Assembly: GCA_937892695.1 (NCBI GenBank)
Contig: CALBJK010000016.1
Coordinates: forward strand, 1 to 10,462
Origin: an uncultured Prevotella sp.
Lineage (GTDB): Bacteria; Bacteroidota; Bacteroidia; Bacteroidales; Bacteroidaceae
DNA length: 10,462 nt
Reading direction: 5' to 3'
A program made the translations under genes and the position numbers. This document shows, piece after piece, positions 1 to 6,936 of the stretch (positions within the stretch are counted from its first letter, which is position 1; the number at the start of each line of letters is the position of its first letter). The notes beneath the pieces were generated by a model, which worked only from the letters and a program-made list of their open reading frames with translations, was not told the origin of the DNA and ran no database searches.

Positions 1-123
1 GAACCGGGGAAGGGGCACTGTGTAGTTACTACAGTCTTAAATGAAAGAGCCGTGTAAAATACAGACACATTGCTGTTTGTACTAAAGATGCGCAACCATT
101 AAGAAAATATTTCTCATAAAATA

Positions 124-155
124 TTTGCATTTTTTATTTATTGTTTTTACTTTTG
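124..155 (+). promoter_or_regulatory. Bacteroidetes-type promoter (TTTG / TAnnTTTG) for the 828-residue repeat protein
   Basis: A -33 box TTTG (124-127) and a perfect -7 box TACTTTTG (148-155, matching TAnnTTTG) are separated by 20 bases. That agrees with the known consensus for the primary sigma factor of Bacteroidetes. Transcription would start near 160-163, leaving a leader of about 40 bases before the ATG at 204. The surrounding DNA is very A+T rich, as expected for such a promoter. The match and spacing are seen directly; activity is inferred. Confidence 0.6.
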
Positions 156-203
156 TGATACCGGTTGCAATAGTGCAGTCGGATAATTTTAATATTAATC
201 ATT

Positions 204-2690
204 ATGAACAAAATCATTTTAATCCCGGACCGACGGACGGAGTCTGGTGAAATGAAAGAGAAAAACAGTTATTTCCATTGTCCTAACAATACTGTTATAA
301 CGGGTCGATGGCACAAAGGAGATGAAAATGGGAAAACACGCTATGAGTATTCCACGCTTAAAGCTGTTGATGAAAATGGAAATACTGTTAGTGGGGTAAT
401 TAAATTTGCAAATATTCGTTGGGAAGTATGGTTCAAAGAGTCTTCTGGAAATGGATTTGATGCTGGCGGTAATCGTGTAATTATAGGAAGAGAACACAAA
501 GGAGATGAAAAAGGTAATACACGATACGAGACTGCGGAAATATTATTTAATGACGAATCTACTACAATTGAAGACGGCTATTCGGCAAATCCGATAAAAG
601 AATCATCCGGAATATGGTTTAGGACAGATGCAGATAAAGTTATTACAGGTCGCCGCCATTATGGTGACGAGAACGGACGTACAATTTATACTTCGGGTAA
701 GCTGACCTGTTTCACCAAGCCGACAGAGAAAGCTCCGGCAGGGACAACAATAGTACCAGACAAACGGTCGTACAGTTCCGAATACAAAGAAAGCAGTCAT
801 AGCTTTATATGTCCTCAGAATACCGTGCTCACAGGAAGGAAGCACACCGGTGACGAAAACGGTACTACGGTGTACGAATATGCAACGCTGAAAGCAGTCA
901 AAGATGGAAAAGTCATAGATGATTGCTACATAACAGTAGAAAACATCAGATGGATAGGTGGCATTTCAGAGAGTGAAGGCTTCGGATTTGATGCACCTTT
1001 CGGGAAAGTAATTGTCGGTCGGCAGCACTTTGGCGATGAGAATAGTGCTACAGCCTATGCTGTAGGCGATGTAATGTTTAATGGACATCCTACTAAAATT
1101 ATCAATTATGACATATCCATGACATTGAGAGAGTCTGGCGGCATTCAGTACAGTACTGATTCAATGTCGGTGATTACAGCACGGCATCATTACGGAGACG
1201 AAAACGGAAACACGTATTATGGCTATGGCACTATTTCTTGCGATGGAGTGCAACAACCAAAAGAAAAAATAACAATACGTCTGAAACTAGCTTCTAATGA
1301 AAATTACTTTCCGATGGATCCTAAATGGTACATCAAACTTTCAAGAATGCGTCGTCATAATGACGGACGTCCTGATGATGGTTTTAGTAGAACAAAAAGA
1401 GAATTTATAGTTGGAAGTAATAGTCATAATTCTGAGTTCTATAACATAAAAATTGAGGACGTGGCCAAACAGTTTCCTAGTAAACCACATCAACTATTTA
1501 ACCTTCGACCCTATGAGGATAAAAGTTTAAAGAAAAATGAGGTGTTTTTAGAGCCAGATAATAATCTTCATGGTGATAGTGATCCTAATTTCCGCGTTCC
1601 AGTATTCAAGTACGTTAAAAGCTGGCACAAGGACACTGTGCATAGGCTAGAAGAATCTATCAATTACTGGATTTTCTTCGGATTTAATTCTGCAACTCAA
1701 GGAAACCATCAGGGCGACTGGGAATGCATCACCGTCTTTTTAGATAAAAGTGGAAAGATAACAAGTGCTTCACTCAGTGCACATGATGATTCCAATGAAT
1801 ATACAGCAGAACAACTTGAATTCAACGATTCTGTGTGTACGGATTTAAATGTCTATTGTGAAAAAGGTTCTCACGCTATGTATAACAAGCCTTCTTCTCT
1901 TTCAGTTCTGGGTATAGATAATAAAGGTTATACTTGGACTATTACAGACAACGTAATAGATTTAAGAGATTCAAGTGAGAATTCAGACGTAGAATGGAAG
2001 ACTTTTGCAGGTGCATGGGGAAATATTAGCGATTTAGCATGGAAGACTGGACCTATGGGGCCATGGCAAAAGTGCGGTGGATTGATGAACCAAGTAATAA
2101 ACGAGATGAAAAATCCAAAAGCTTCTAAGTTGATAAAAGAGAATCAACTTTTGCTCGTCTTCGACAGAACTATAAAAGAAGATGTTAAAGTGGTTGGAAG
2201 TGAAAGCGACGGCACTGAAGTCAAAGCAGAAGATGGTTATATTCTGTTCGCAAGAGAACATTCTGGGAATGAGAATGAGAAAACAACATATTTATTCCGC
2301 AAACTGAAAGCCATTAACCATAACGGAGAAACAGTTGAAGGTGGCAATATTACTCTAGATGACAAGCAATGGACTGCTTATCACAAGCAGAGTGACTCTG
2401 AATATTTTTATAATACAACAAGCGGAGGTGCTACTTCACGTGTCATAATTGGCCGACAGCACAAAGGTGATGAAAACGGAGAGACTCGTTACCTTACTGC
2501 TGAATTAAAGTATAAAGGCAAACCGGTTACGATATTGCCTTATCCTGATGCAGAACTTGCAATAAAGGAAGATTGGAAAGGCTATCGGATAGTCCCGAAG
2601 CAGAATCTCATTATCGTTGGTATCAGGCATAAAGGAGACGAGCGTGATGACACATTCTTCAACCAGGGCTATATTGTGGTAGAACCATAA
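204..2690 (+). CDS. Large repeat protein: three GDENG-repeat triads around a Vps62/DUF946-like domain, function unknown
   Basis: The product has 828 residues. Nine repeats share the core G-R-x-H-x-G-D-E-N-G-x-T-x-Y, with core starts at residues 31, 92, 146, 208, 269, 323, 680, 747 and 803. They form three A-B-C triads: about 4-180, 181-357 and 651-828. The middle (about 358-650) resembles the Vps62/DUF946 family. It has NYWIFFGFN, then NHQGDWE (501-507), SAHDD (H527), GSHAMY (H557), GAWG (603-606) and GPMGPW (616-621), in the order I recall for that family. The ATG at 204 is the only in-frame start after a stop at 171-173. No signal peptide, lipobox or membrane segment is visible, so it is cytoplasmic or exported by another route. 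It is a single-gene unit with its own promoter and terminator. Possible roles are a secreted effector or toxin, or a carbohydrate-binding protein. The architecture is seen, the domain family is likely, and the function is unknown. Confidence 0.85.
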   Translation: MNKIILIPDRRTESGEMKEKNSYFHCPNNTVITGRWHKGDENGKTRYEYSTLKAVDENGNTVSGVIKFANIRWEVWFKESSGNGFDAGGNRVIIGREHKGDEKGNTRYETAEILFNDESTTIEDGYSANPIKESSGIWFRTDADKVITGRRHYGDENGRTIYTSGKLTCFTKPTEKAPAGTTIVPDKRSYSSEYKESSHSFICPQNTVLTGRKHTGDENGTTVYEYATLKAVKDGKVIDDCYITVENIRWIGGISESEGFGFDAPFGKVIVGRQHFGDENSATAYAVGDVMFNGHPTKIINYDISMTLRESGGIQYSTDSMSVITARHHYGDENGNTYYGYGTISCDGVQQPKEKITIRLKLASNENYFPMDPKWYIKLSRMRRHNDGRPDDGFSRTKREFIVGSNSHNSEFYNIKIEDVAKQFPSKPHQLFNLRPYEDKSLKKNEVFLEPDNNLHGDSDPNFRVPVFKYVKSWHKDTVHRLEESINYWIFFGFNSATQGNHQGDWECITVFLDKSGKITSASLSAHDDSNEYTAEQLEFNDSVCTDLNVYCEKGSHAMYNKPSSLSVLGIDNKGYTWTITDNVIDLRDSSENSDVEWKTFAGAWGNISDLAWKTGPMGPWQKCGGLMNQVINEMKNPKASKLIKENQLLLVFDRTIKEDVKVVGSESDGTEVKAEDGYILFAREHSGNENEKTTYLFRKLKAINHNGETVEGGNITLDDKQWTAYHKQSDSEYFYNTTSGGATSRVIIGRQHKGDENGETRYLTAELKYKGKPVTILPYPDAELAIKEDWKGYRIVPKQNLIIVGIRHKGDERDDTFFNQGYIVVEP
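213..743 (+). repeat. Protein repeat triad 1 (A1-B1-C1)
   Basis: This stretch encodes residues 4-180 and opens with the IPDRR motif. The three cores start at V31 (VITGRWHKGDENG), V92 (VIIGREHKGDEKG) and V146 (VITGRRHYGDENG), spaced 61 and 54 residues apart. Each core is preceded by a K-E-S/N-S type segment and followed by a T/S-x-Y strand, which suggests an all-beta unit repeated three times. A1 resembles A2, B1 resembles B2 and C1 resembles C2 more than they resemble one another, so the triad was copied as a block. Confidence 0.85.
744..1274 (+). repeat. Protein repeat triad 2 (A2-B2-C2), exactly 177 residues after triad 1
   Basis: This stretch encodes residues 181-357 and opens with VPDKR, the counterpart of IPDRR. 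Cores start at V208, V269 and V323, each exactly 177 residues after its counterpart in triad 1, so the two blocks align without net gaps. Shared block-specific features include CPxNTV before the A core, NIRW plus GFDA before the B core, and ITxRxHYGDENG in the C core. The DNA has diverged considerably, so the duplication is not recent. Confidence 0.85.
1275..2153 (+). other. Vps62/DUF946-like domain encoded between triads 2 and 3
   Basis: This stretch encodes residues 358-650. The recognisable core is NYWIFFGFN followed by GNHQGDWECITVF (from residue 500), a later AHDD (H527), LEF, GSHAMY (H557), then GAWG and GPMGPW near 603-621. From memory, Vps62/DUF946 proteins carry a GxHxGDWE motif, a downstream conserved His and a xxHAxY motif, so the spacing fits. 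D505, E507, H527 and H557 are candidates for a shared metal or catalytic site. NPP1/NLP cytolysins carry a similar GHRHDWE heptapeptide and are an alternative relative. No enzyme activity can be claimed. Confidence 0.55.
2154..2690 (+). repeat. Protein repeat triad 3 (A3-B3-C3), C-terminal
   Basis: This stretch encodes residues 651-828 and opens with LVFDRT, which matches the LIPDRR opening of triad 1. Cores start at I680 (a degenerate copy, SGNENE), V747 (VIIGRQHKGDENG, near consensus) and I803 (HKGDERDD, degenerate). Spacings are 67 and 56 residues. The triad is again about 178 residues long and ends almost at the stop codon, so the C terminus is a complete third block. It is more diverged than triads 1 and 2, consistent with an older split. 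Confidence 0.8.
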
Positions 2691-2702
2691 AATTTAATAA
2701 AC

Positions 2703-2750
2703 ATAAGAAGCTGTGTCACTTTAAAGCGACACAGCTTCTTATAATTTTTA
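2703..2750 (+). terminator. Strong hairpin terminator after the repeat-protein gene
   Basis: AAGAAGCTGTGTC (2705-2717) pairs perfectly with GACACAGCTTCTT (2728-2740), and two more pairs extend the base of the stem. An inner CTTTAAAG can also pair after one A:C mismatch. A T-rich run (ATAATTTTTATTAT) follows. It begins 12 bases after the stop codon at 2690, so it is very likely the intrinsic terminator of that gene. It also separates that gene from the lipoprotein pair. Confidence 0.85.
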
Positions 2751-2791
2751 TTATAAAAGTTGTAAAAAAAATAAAGAAAGGAATAAAGATT

Positions 2792-3619
2792 ATGAACAAA
2801 GAACTGCACATGGAAAGTCTTTTGCTGTTGATAATAACTTGCCTCTTTTTAGCATCATGTGAACAGAAATATGATTTTCCTTGGTATATGGAAGAACCTA
2901 ACATGGTTTCTTGCAAAAGGGAAATGTACAAAAAAATGAAAGGCACATATGATGCGACAGCGCGTGTTTACAAAATTATAGGAAAGGATACGATGGAGAT
3001 AGTCGACTCATCTTATTGCAAAGTCAAATTTGATGCAGGCGAGACAACCGATACATATCGTTCAAAGGAAGACTCATTAAGAGTTCTAGGCTTTCCCATC
3101 AGGCTTTTATCCTATTTCTTTCTAAACAACAATAGCAGCTTTGCGTTTGAAGAATACAAGACAGCTTTCAAAAATGAAGAAAATACATTCAATGTTAGAT
3201 GTAGCTATTGGCTTACTGTATGGTCTGCAACAAAAGAATGGTGCAAGGCTCTTAATATTCCATGGGGTATAAATTATCCGCTTTCTTATCAATTGGAGTC
3301 TGACGCGTCTCTATCCGGAACTGATATTAACGAAGCTGGTAAACGTTATCTTCCCGGTGTACCTGTATGTAGCAAGAAATTTGAAGTAAATATAGAGGGA
3401 AAACCTGTATCATTCTGGTTCGCTTTTAATGGGGAATCCGGAGTTTATAACGAAAATGAACTTTCACCATTAAAAAGAAAATGCGGTAGTTCTTATTTTG
3501 CGAATGGCATTTATTTGTATCCTTCCACGGCTACTGCAGACGGGAAGGAATTCAAGCTCGACAATTTAAGGTATTGCATATTTATAAGGATTTACGAGAA
3601 CAAGACAGACAATGAATAA
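2792..3619 (+). CDS. Predicted lipoprotein 1, paralogue of the next gene, function unknown
   Basis: The product has 275 residues. A short hydrophobic signal ends in the lipobox L-A-S-C with the lipidated cysteine at 23, so it should be a membrane-anchored lipoprotein handled by signal peptidase II. The sequence after the cysteine (EQKYD) is only weakly like the acidic Bacteroidetes surface-export signal. An AAAGGAA 8 bases before the ATG at 2792 supports this start; Met7 is an alternative. The mature part shares K-M-x-G-T-Y-D-A (48-55), S-L-S/T-G-T-D-I-N (173-180) and F-I-R-I-Y-E (264-269) with the downstream gene. Its cysteines at 41, 76, 137, 151, 193, 231 and 262 are numerous for a lipoprotein. 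It may belong to a Bacteroidales lipoprotein DUF family such as DUF4840, but I cannot confirm this. I saw no clear promoter in the 100 bases upstream. Confidence 0.82.
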   Translation: MNKELHMESLLLLIITCLFLASCEQKYDFPWYMEEPNMVSCKREMYKKMKGTYDATARVYKIIGKDTMEIVDSSYCKVKFDAGETTDTYRSKEDSLRVLGFPIRLLSYFFLNNNSSFAFEEYKTAFKNEENTFNVRCSYWLTVWSATKEWCKALNIPWGINYPLSYQLESDASLSGTDINEAGKRYLPGVPVCSKKFEVNIEGKPVSFWFAFNGESGVYNENELSPLKRKCGSSYFANGIYLYPSTATADGKEFKLDNLRYCIFIRIYENKTDNE

Positions 3620-4427
3620 GAGTGCATTTTTTAAAATTGCTGTGTTGGCAATAATATTTTTCACCTTTACAGCTTGTGGCAATGACGACAATGAAATACC
3701 GCCACACATGCCAAGTCCAGGATTTGTTGATGCTCCAAAAGAGTTTTATGGAAAGATGAATGGCACATACGATGCAATAGTCAGAGTGTATCATTCTGTT
3801 CCAGGCAAAGATGATGAACGAATTGACTCTGCCCATTGTAAGGTTAGTTTCACATCTGACGACGATCTTGAATATCCGTATTACGGTCAGATTATTGTAG
3901 AAAAGATGCCGACAAGATTAATGACACGTTTTTTCTACAAAGACGACCCTAACTATGGAACCGACCCTTATCGTTCATCTGTAAATCAATCGGAGGACAG
4001 TCTGTCGTTTTCCATGTCTTATAATTTATTCGTCTGGAGTTCGGATTACGAATATATGTATGGTCTTCCCAAACCTACTTTTGGCCCGATGAATTATGAA
4101 ATAATAGAAGATGAAAGTCTTACTGGGACAGATATCAATGCTTGGGGGCAAAAGTATCTTCTAGGAGTCCCGGCAGGAAGAGCTTCTGATTATCTGACGG
4201 CAGACGGAAAGAAAGTTCCTATTCAGGTTTCGTTCAATGGAAGGAGCTGGCTAATGGATACGTACAGTGTCTCAAAGAAAAAGAAAGAAATCGGAAATGG
4301 TCGCTACTTCGCGGACGGAGTATTACTCTATCCTTCAGTTGTCATGATAGATGGAATCAGGCATACAATAGACAATTCTTATGAACTTTTTATAAGAATC
4401 TACGAGGACAAAACGGAAAACGACTGA
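3612..4427 (+). CDS. Predicted lipoprotein 2, paralogue of the previous gene, function unknown
   Basis: The product has 271 residues. A hydrophobic signal (4-19) ends in F-T-A-C with the lipid-bearing cysteine at 22. It is followed by G-N-D-D-N-E, an acidic stretch like the signal that sends Bacteroidetes lipoproteins to the cell surface. Phe at the -3 position of the lipobox is a mild departure from the Leu consensus. The ATG lies inside the end of the upstream gene: the 8-base overlap ATGAATAA holds both this start and that stop, which suggests coupled translation. It aligns with lipoprotein 1 over nearly its full length, with GTYDA at residues 51-55 in both and similar C-terminal ends (YEDKTEND against YENKTDNE). 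This indicates a tandem duplication. Surface-exposed partners are possible, but no ligand can be named. Confidence 0.82.
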   Translation: MNKSAFFKIAVLAIIFFTFTACGNDDNEIPPHMPSPGFVDAPKEFYGKMNGTYDAIVRVYHSVPGKDDERIDSAHCKVSFTSDDDLEYPYYGQIIVEKMPTRLMTRFFYKDDPNYGTDPYRSSVNQSEDSLSFSMSYNLFVWSSDYEYMYGLPKPTFGPMNYEIIEDESLTGTDINAWGQKYLLGVPAGRASDYLTADGKKVPIQVSFNGRSWLMDTYSVSKKKKEIGNGRYFADGVLLYPSVVMIDGIRHTIDNSYELFIRIYEDKTEND

Positions 4428-4743
4428 CAAGTCAGAGATTTTTCATTAACGTTTTGTATTTTAACATGATTGCCACTCGCAGTAGAGACGACACTCCGGT
4501 GCGTCTCCCGAGTGTATATGCCATTCACGTCGCAATCAATGTTGAACTTCAGCGTAAAGACCACTTTGGCGCGTCTCCCCAATGACGATGATATTTCCAT
4601 TATGTGGGTGGCATTCCTTTTGAGAGACTCACAAGAGTGTCTATACTGGATGGTGTCATTCCGATAAAGAGACGCACCGGAGTGTCGTCTCTACGCTGGA
4701 TGTCCGAAAGTATCACCTATTGTTCGGATGATGTTACAATTCC
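4428..4743. repeat. Gene-free convergent intergenic region with four nested palindrome-like repeats
   Basis: These 316 bases separate the lipoprotein pair (plus) from lpxB (minus), and I see no gene here. Four related copies are present. Copy 1 (4481-4508) and copy 2 (about 4550-4580) contain GCGTCTCCC and run one way. Copy 3 (about 4606-4652) and copy 4 (about 4649-4703) contain GAGACnCAC...GAGTGTC and run the other way. Copies 1 and 4 contain a perfect 26-base inverted repeat (4482-4507 with 4669-4694). Copies 3 and 4 also share GGTGnCATTCC before the core and CTGGATG after it. The layout suggests a dispersed REP-like element or MITE remnant, possibly acting as a two-way terminator. No terminal target-site duplication was recognised. 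Confidence 0.75.
4482..4694. terminator. Perfect 26-bp inverted repeat; possible bidirectional terminator
   Basis: The arm 4482-4507 (starting GTAGAGACGACACTCC) is the exact reverse complement of 4669-4694 (ending GTGTCGTCTCTAC). All 26 positions pair and pairing stops on both sides. The loop of about 160 bases holds two weaker copies that could form an inner hairpin, so the transcript could fold into a long arm from either direction. Placement between convergent genes favours a transcription-ending or mRNA-stabilising role. There is no U-tract directly after the arms, so this is not a standard intrinsic terminator. Confidence 0.45.
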
Positions 4744-5910
4744 TTACTTCCCTTTATCCCTCAACAAACCGTACATAATCCGGGCGGCATTGTCGGGGGC
4801 CGATTCGTTGCCGAGGATGCGCTCTATGTCGTTGTACCCGGAAAGCATACGCTCACGGGCGGGCTGACCGGGAAGGATGGAGCAAAGCTCGCGACTGATG
4901 TTCTCTACGCTGAATGTTTCGGCTACAAGTTCAGGGACAACCTCGCGACCGGCGATGAGATTGACAAGTGAGACATACTTTACCTTTAATACAAGCCGCC
5001 GGAGAAGCCCCATAAGGCGGGGCGCAGGCGTAGCATAGCACACGACTTGTGGAACATGGAAGAGAGCCGCCTCCAACGTGGCCGTTCCGCTCGTCACCAC
5101 AGCCGCGTCGGCATGGGAAAGCAGGGCGTAGGTATCGTCGATGACGACGGTAAGGTTGCCGATACGTCGTATGCCTTCCAGATAGTCGGACGAGAACGAC
5201 GGAGCACCGGCTACAACAATGGAGTAGCCGCCATTCTGGGGAGCCATGAGTTCTCGGGCGGCTTCGTACATAGCCCGGACGTTCGACTCTACCTCTTGTG
5301 TGCGGCTTCCGGGAAGCAGGGCGATGATGGGCTTAGTGTCGTCGATGTGCCATCGGCGGCAGAACTCGGCCTTGGTTTCCTTATATTCGGCACGGAAACG
5401 GTGTACTTCGTCGGCTGTAGGATTGCCTACATAATGTATAGGGTAATGGTGCTTGTTCTCGAAAAAGCCGACCTCGAACGGCAGAATGGAGAACAATTCG
5501 TCCACATCGCGGCGTATCGAATTGATGCGCCATTCCTTCCATGCCCATATTTTCGGCGAGATGTAATAGTAGACCGGAATAGACAGACGCTGGTGGACGT
5601 AACGGGCAATCTTGAGATTGAAACCCGGATAGTCGACCAGAATGACAACATCGGGCCGCCACGAGGCTATGTCCTGCTTGCACAAATCCATGTTGCGGAA
5701 GATGGTGCGCAGATGGAGCAGCACCGGTACAAACCCCATGTAGGCCATGTCTCGGTAGTGGCGCACAGGAGCGTGCCCGGCCTCTTTTGCCATAAGGTCG
5801 CCGCCGAAGAAACGGAAAGAGGCTTCGGTGTCGAACGTTTTGAGCGACCGCATAAGCCGCGAGGCGTGCATGTCGCCGCTGGCCTCGCCCGATATGAGAT
5901 AATATTTCAT
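4744..5910 (-). CDS. lpxB: Lipid-A-disaccharide synthase
   Basis: The product has 388 residues, close to the family's usual length of about 380. LpxB, a GT19 glycosyltransferase at the inner face of the cytoplasmic membrane, joins UDP-2,3-diacylglucosamine and lipid X to form the lipid A disaccharide. Family motifs appear in order: GEASGD (8-13), MGFVPVL (58-64), VDYPGFN (92-98), SPKIWAWKEWR (118-128), GNPTADEV (162-169), LLPGSRTQEV (198-207), TSGTATLEAA (273-282) and SLVNLIAGREVVPEL (314-328). D93, R203 and N317 correspond to residues known to be important in characterised LpxB enzymes. The ATG at 5910 gives the expected N-terminus. It lies 63 bases downstream of surE on the same strand and is probably cotranscribed with it. 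No key residue is missing. Confidence 0.97.
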   Translation of the reverse strand: MKYYLISGEASGDMHASRLMRSLKTFDTEASFRFFGGDLMAKEAGHAPVRHYRDMAYMGFVPVLLHLRTIFRNMDLCKQDIASWRPDVVILVDYPGFNLKIARYVHQRLSIPVYYYISPKIWAWKEWRINSIRRDVDELFSILPFEVGFFENKHHYPIHYVGNPTADEVHRFRAEYKETKAEFCRRWHIDDTKPIIALLPGSRTQEVESNVRAMYEAARELMAPQNGGYSIVVAGAPSFSSDYLEGIRRIGNLTVVIDDTYALLSHADAAVVTSGTATLEAALFHVPQVVCYATPAPRLMGLLRRLVLKVKYVSLVNLIAGREVVPELVAETFSVENISRELCSILPGQPARERMLSGYNDIERILGNESAPDNAARIMYGLLRDKGK

Positions 5911-5973
5911 CTTTTCAATTGGTCATTGGTTATGGAAGAAACGTACAAACGGAACAACGCGCGACAGAGTATG

Positions 5974-6750
5974 TCAGCGGATGTTACAATCGCGTTCAAG
6001 CTTCTCCTTCAGCTCGTATGAAGTCATGTCGATGGTCGTTGGCGTTATGGCCACATAGCCGTGAGACAAAGCCCAGTTGTCGGTATCCTCGGCCTCGGGT
6101 TCGTCGTTGGTGTAGCTGCCTGTCATCCAGAAGCAGCTGCCTCCGTGAGGATGCGGCATCTCGACACACTCGTTGTCCCACGTACCTTTTGCCATACGGC
6201 ATACGCGCACACCGGAAAAGGTTTTCTGCTTAGGAAAGTTGACATTAAGGCATGAGCCTTTGGGCAACCCCTCTTTCAATACGAGAGCCGTAATCTCACG
6301 CACAATGCGGCGCAACGGTTCGAAATCGGCATCGGGTGAAGGGTCGCACAGCGAGAAAGCCACCGACGGAATGTACTTCATGCAGCCTTCCAGTGTCACG
6401 CCCATCGTTCCGCTGTAGTGTGCATTGACGCTGGCATTGTCGCCATGATTAATTCCCCCAATCACCATGTCGGGGCGACGGTCGGTGAAGAACTGGTCGA
6501 GGGCGAGCTTAACACAGTCGACCGGCGTGCCGTTGCACGACCACACTTTCAGTCCGGGTTCGTCATGTCGCAATTTAAGCCACAACGGAGCTGTAGCGGA
6601 AAAGGCACACGAATAGCCCGACCGCCCGGCATCTGGCGCACACACAACGAGGTCGGCCAAGTCTTTCACCATATCAATCAAACAGCCAATGCCCTTGGCC
6701 ATGTATCCGTCGTCGTTGGACAACAGGATGACGGGTCTCTTCTCTTTCAT
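5974..6750 (-). CDS. surE: 5'/3'-nucleotidase SurE (survival protein)
   Basis: SurE proteins are metal-dependent phosphatases that remove phosphate from nucleoside 5'- and 3'-monophosphates and are linked to stress survival. I chose the internal ATG at 6750, giving 258 residues (MKEKRPVILLSNDDGY), the usual length. An upstream ATG at 6801 would add 17 residues that do not look like the family. Motifs with this numbering are SNDDG (11-15, metal-binding D13 and D14), APDAGRSG (38-45), GTPVDCVKLAL (74-84), GGINHGDN (98-105) and YSGTMGVTLEG (112-122). The metal-binding Asp pair, the SG serine and the conserved Asn of GINxGxN are all present. The gene lies immediately upstream of lpxB on the same strand and is divergent from parA. 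No strong Shine-Dalgarno sequence is visible, as is common in this phylum. Confidence 0.95.
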   Translation of the reverse strand: MKEKRPVILLSNDDGYMAKGIGCLIDMVKDLADLVVCAPDAGRSGYSCAFSATAPLWLKLRHDEPGLKVWSCNGTPVDCVKLALDQFFTDRRPDMVIGGINHGDNASVNAHYSGTMGVTLEGCMKYIPSVAFSLCDPSPDADFEPLRRIVREITALVLKEGLPKGSCLNVNFPKQKTFSGVRVCRMAKGTWDNECVEMPHPHGGSCFWMTGSYTNDEPEAEDTDNWALSHGYVAITPTTIDMTSYELKEKLERDCNIR

Positions 6751-6887
6751 AAATTCATTCTTTTGCATAAAATAAGCGACACTCTGGCAGACAGTCTGCA
6801 CGCAGCTTCATCGCGCAAGACTGAAACAGCCAGCCCGGAGAGGCAATACCATGATAATCAGTTCAGAATGTCCGCTTAATTCTGATG

Positions 6888-6895
6888 CAAAAGTA
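6888..6895 (-). promoter_or_regulatory. Candidate -7 element for surE-lpxB (minus strand)
   Basis: Read on the minus strand, 6895-6888 is TACTTTTG, a full match to TAnnTTTG. No TTTG is found 19-21 bases upstream, so only half of the promoter is supported. It would give a leader of about 130 bases before the surE start. The flanking GATGCAAAAGTACG resembles a sequence often seen between genes in Bacteroidales. Confidence 0.3.
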
Positions 6896-6936
6896 CGAAA
6901 AAAGGTTTAATATTCATGTTTCTCGCATAAAATATG

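Noticed and set aside
1..57. Possible tail of an upstream gene (18 open codons ending at TAA 55-57) and a small hairpin near 24-36
   Set aside because: The open stretch is too short to distinguish from chance, and the hairpin has a stem of about 5 bp with no T-tract. Bases 1-123 hold nothing else I can support.
2433..2448. TACTTCACGTGTCATA as a possible parS site
   Set aside because: Only the central TTCACGTG core matches the usual TGTTTCACGTGAAACA and the outer bases disagree. It lies inside the repeat-protein gene, far from parAB.
4703..4728. TCCGAA...TTCGGA hairpin just after the lpxB stop as a separate terminator
   Set aside because: A 6-bp stem with a 14-base loop and no T-rich tail is weak, and the neighbouring 26-bp inverted repeat is a better candidate.
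4428..4743. Small open frames inside the repeat cluster as a short gene
   Set aside because: Overlapping frames on both strands cross the palindromic repeats, show no initiation signals and encode nothing recognisable.
5047..6021. Long plus-strand open frame (324 codons) opposite lpxB
   Set aside because: It is the antisense shadow of lpxB, whose product carries all the family motifs. The antisense translation shows no recognisable domain.
6751..6801. Longer SurE start at ATG 6801
   Set aside because: The extra residues (MQTVCQSVAYFMQKNEF) do not resemble a SurE N-terminus or a signal peptide, and the ATG at 6750 gives the standard family start.
6418..6879. Plus-strand open frame of 153 codons opposite the 5' part of surE
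   Set aside because: It overlaps surE and the divergent leader, and its translation has no family features.
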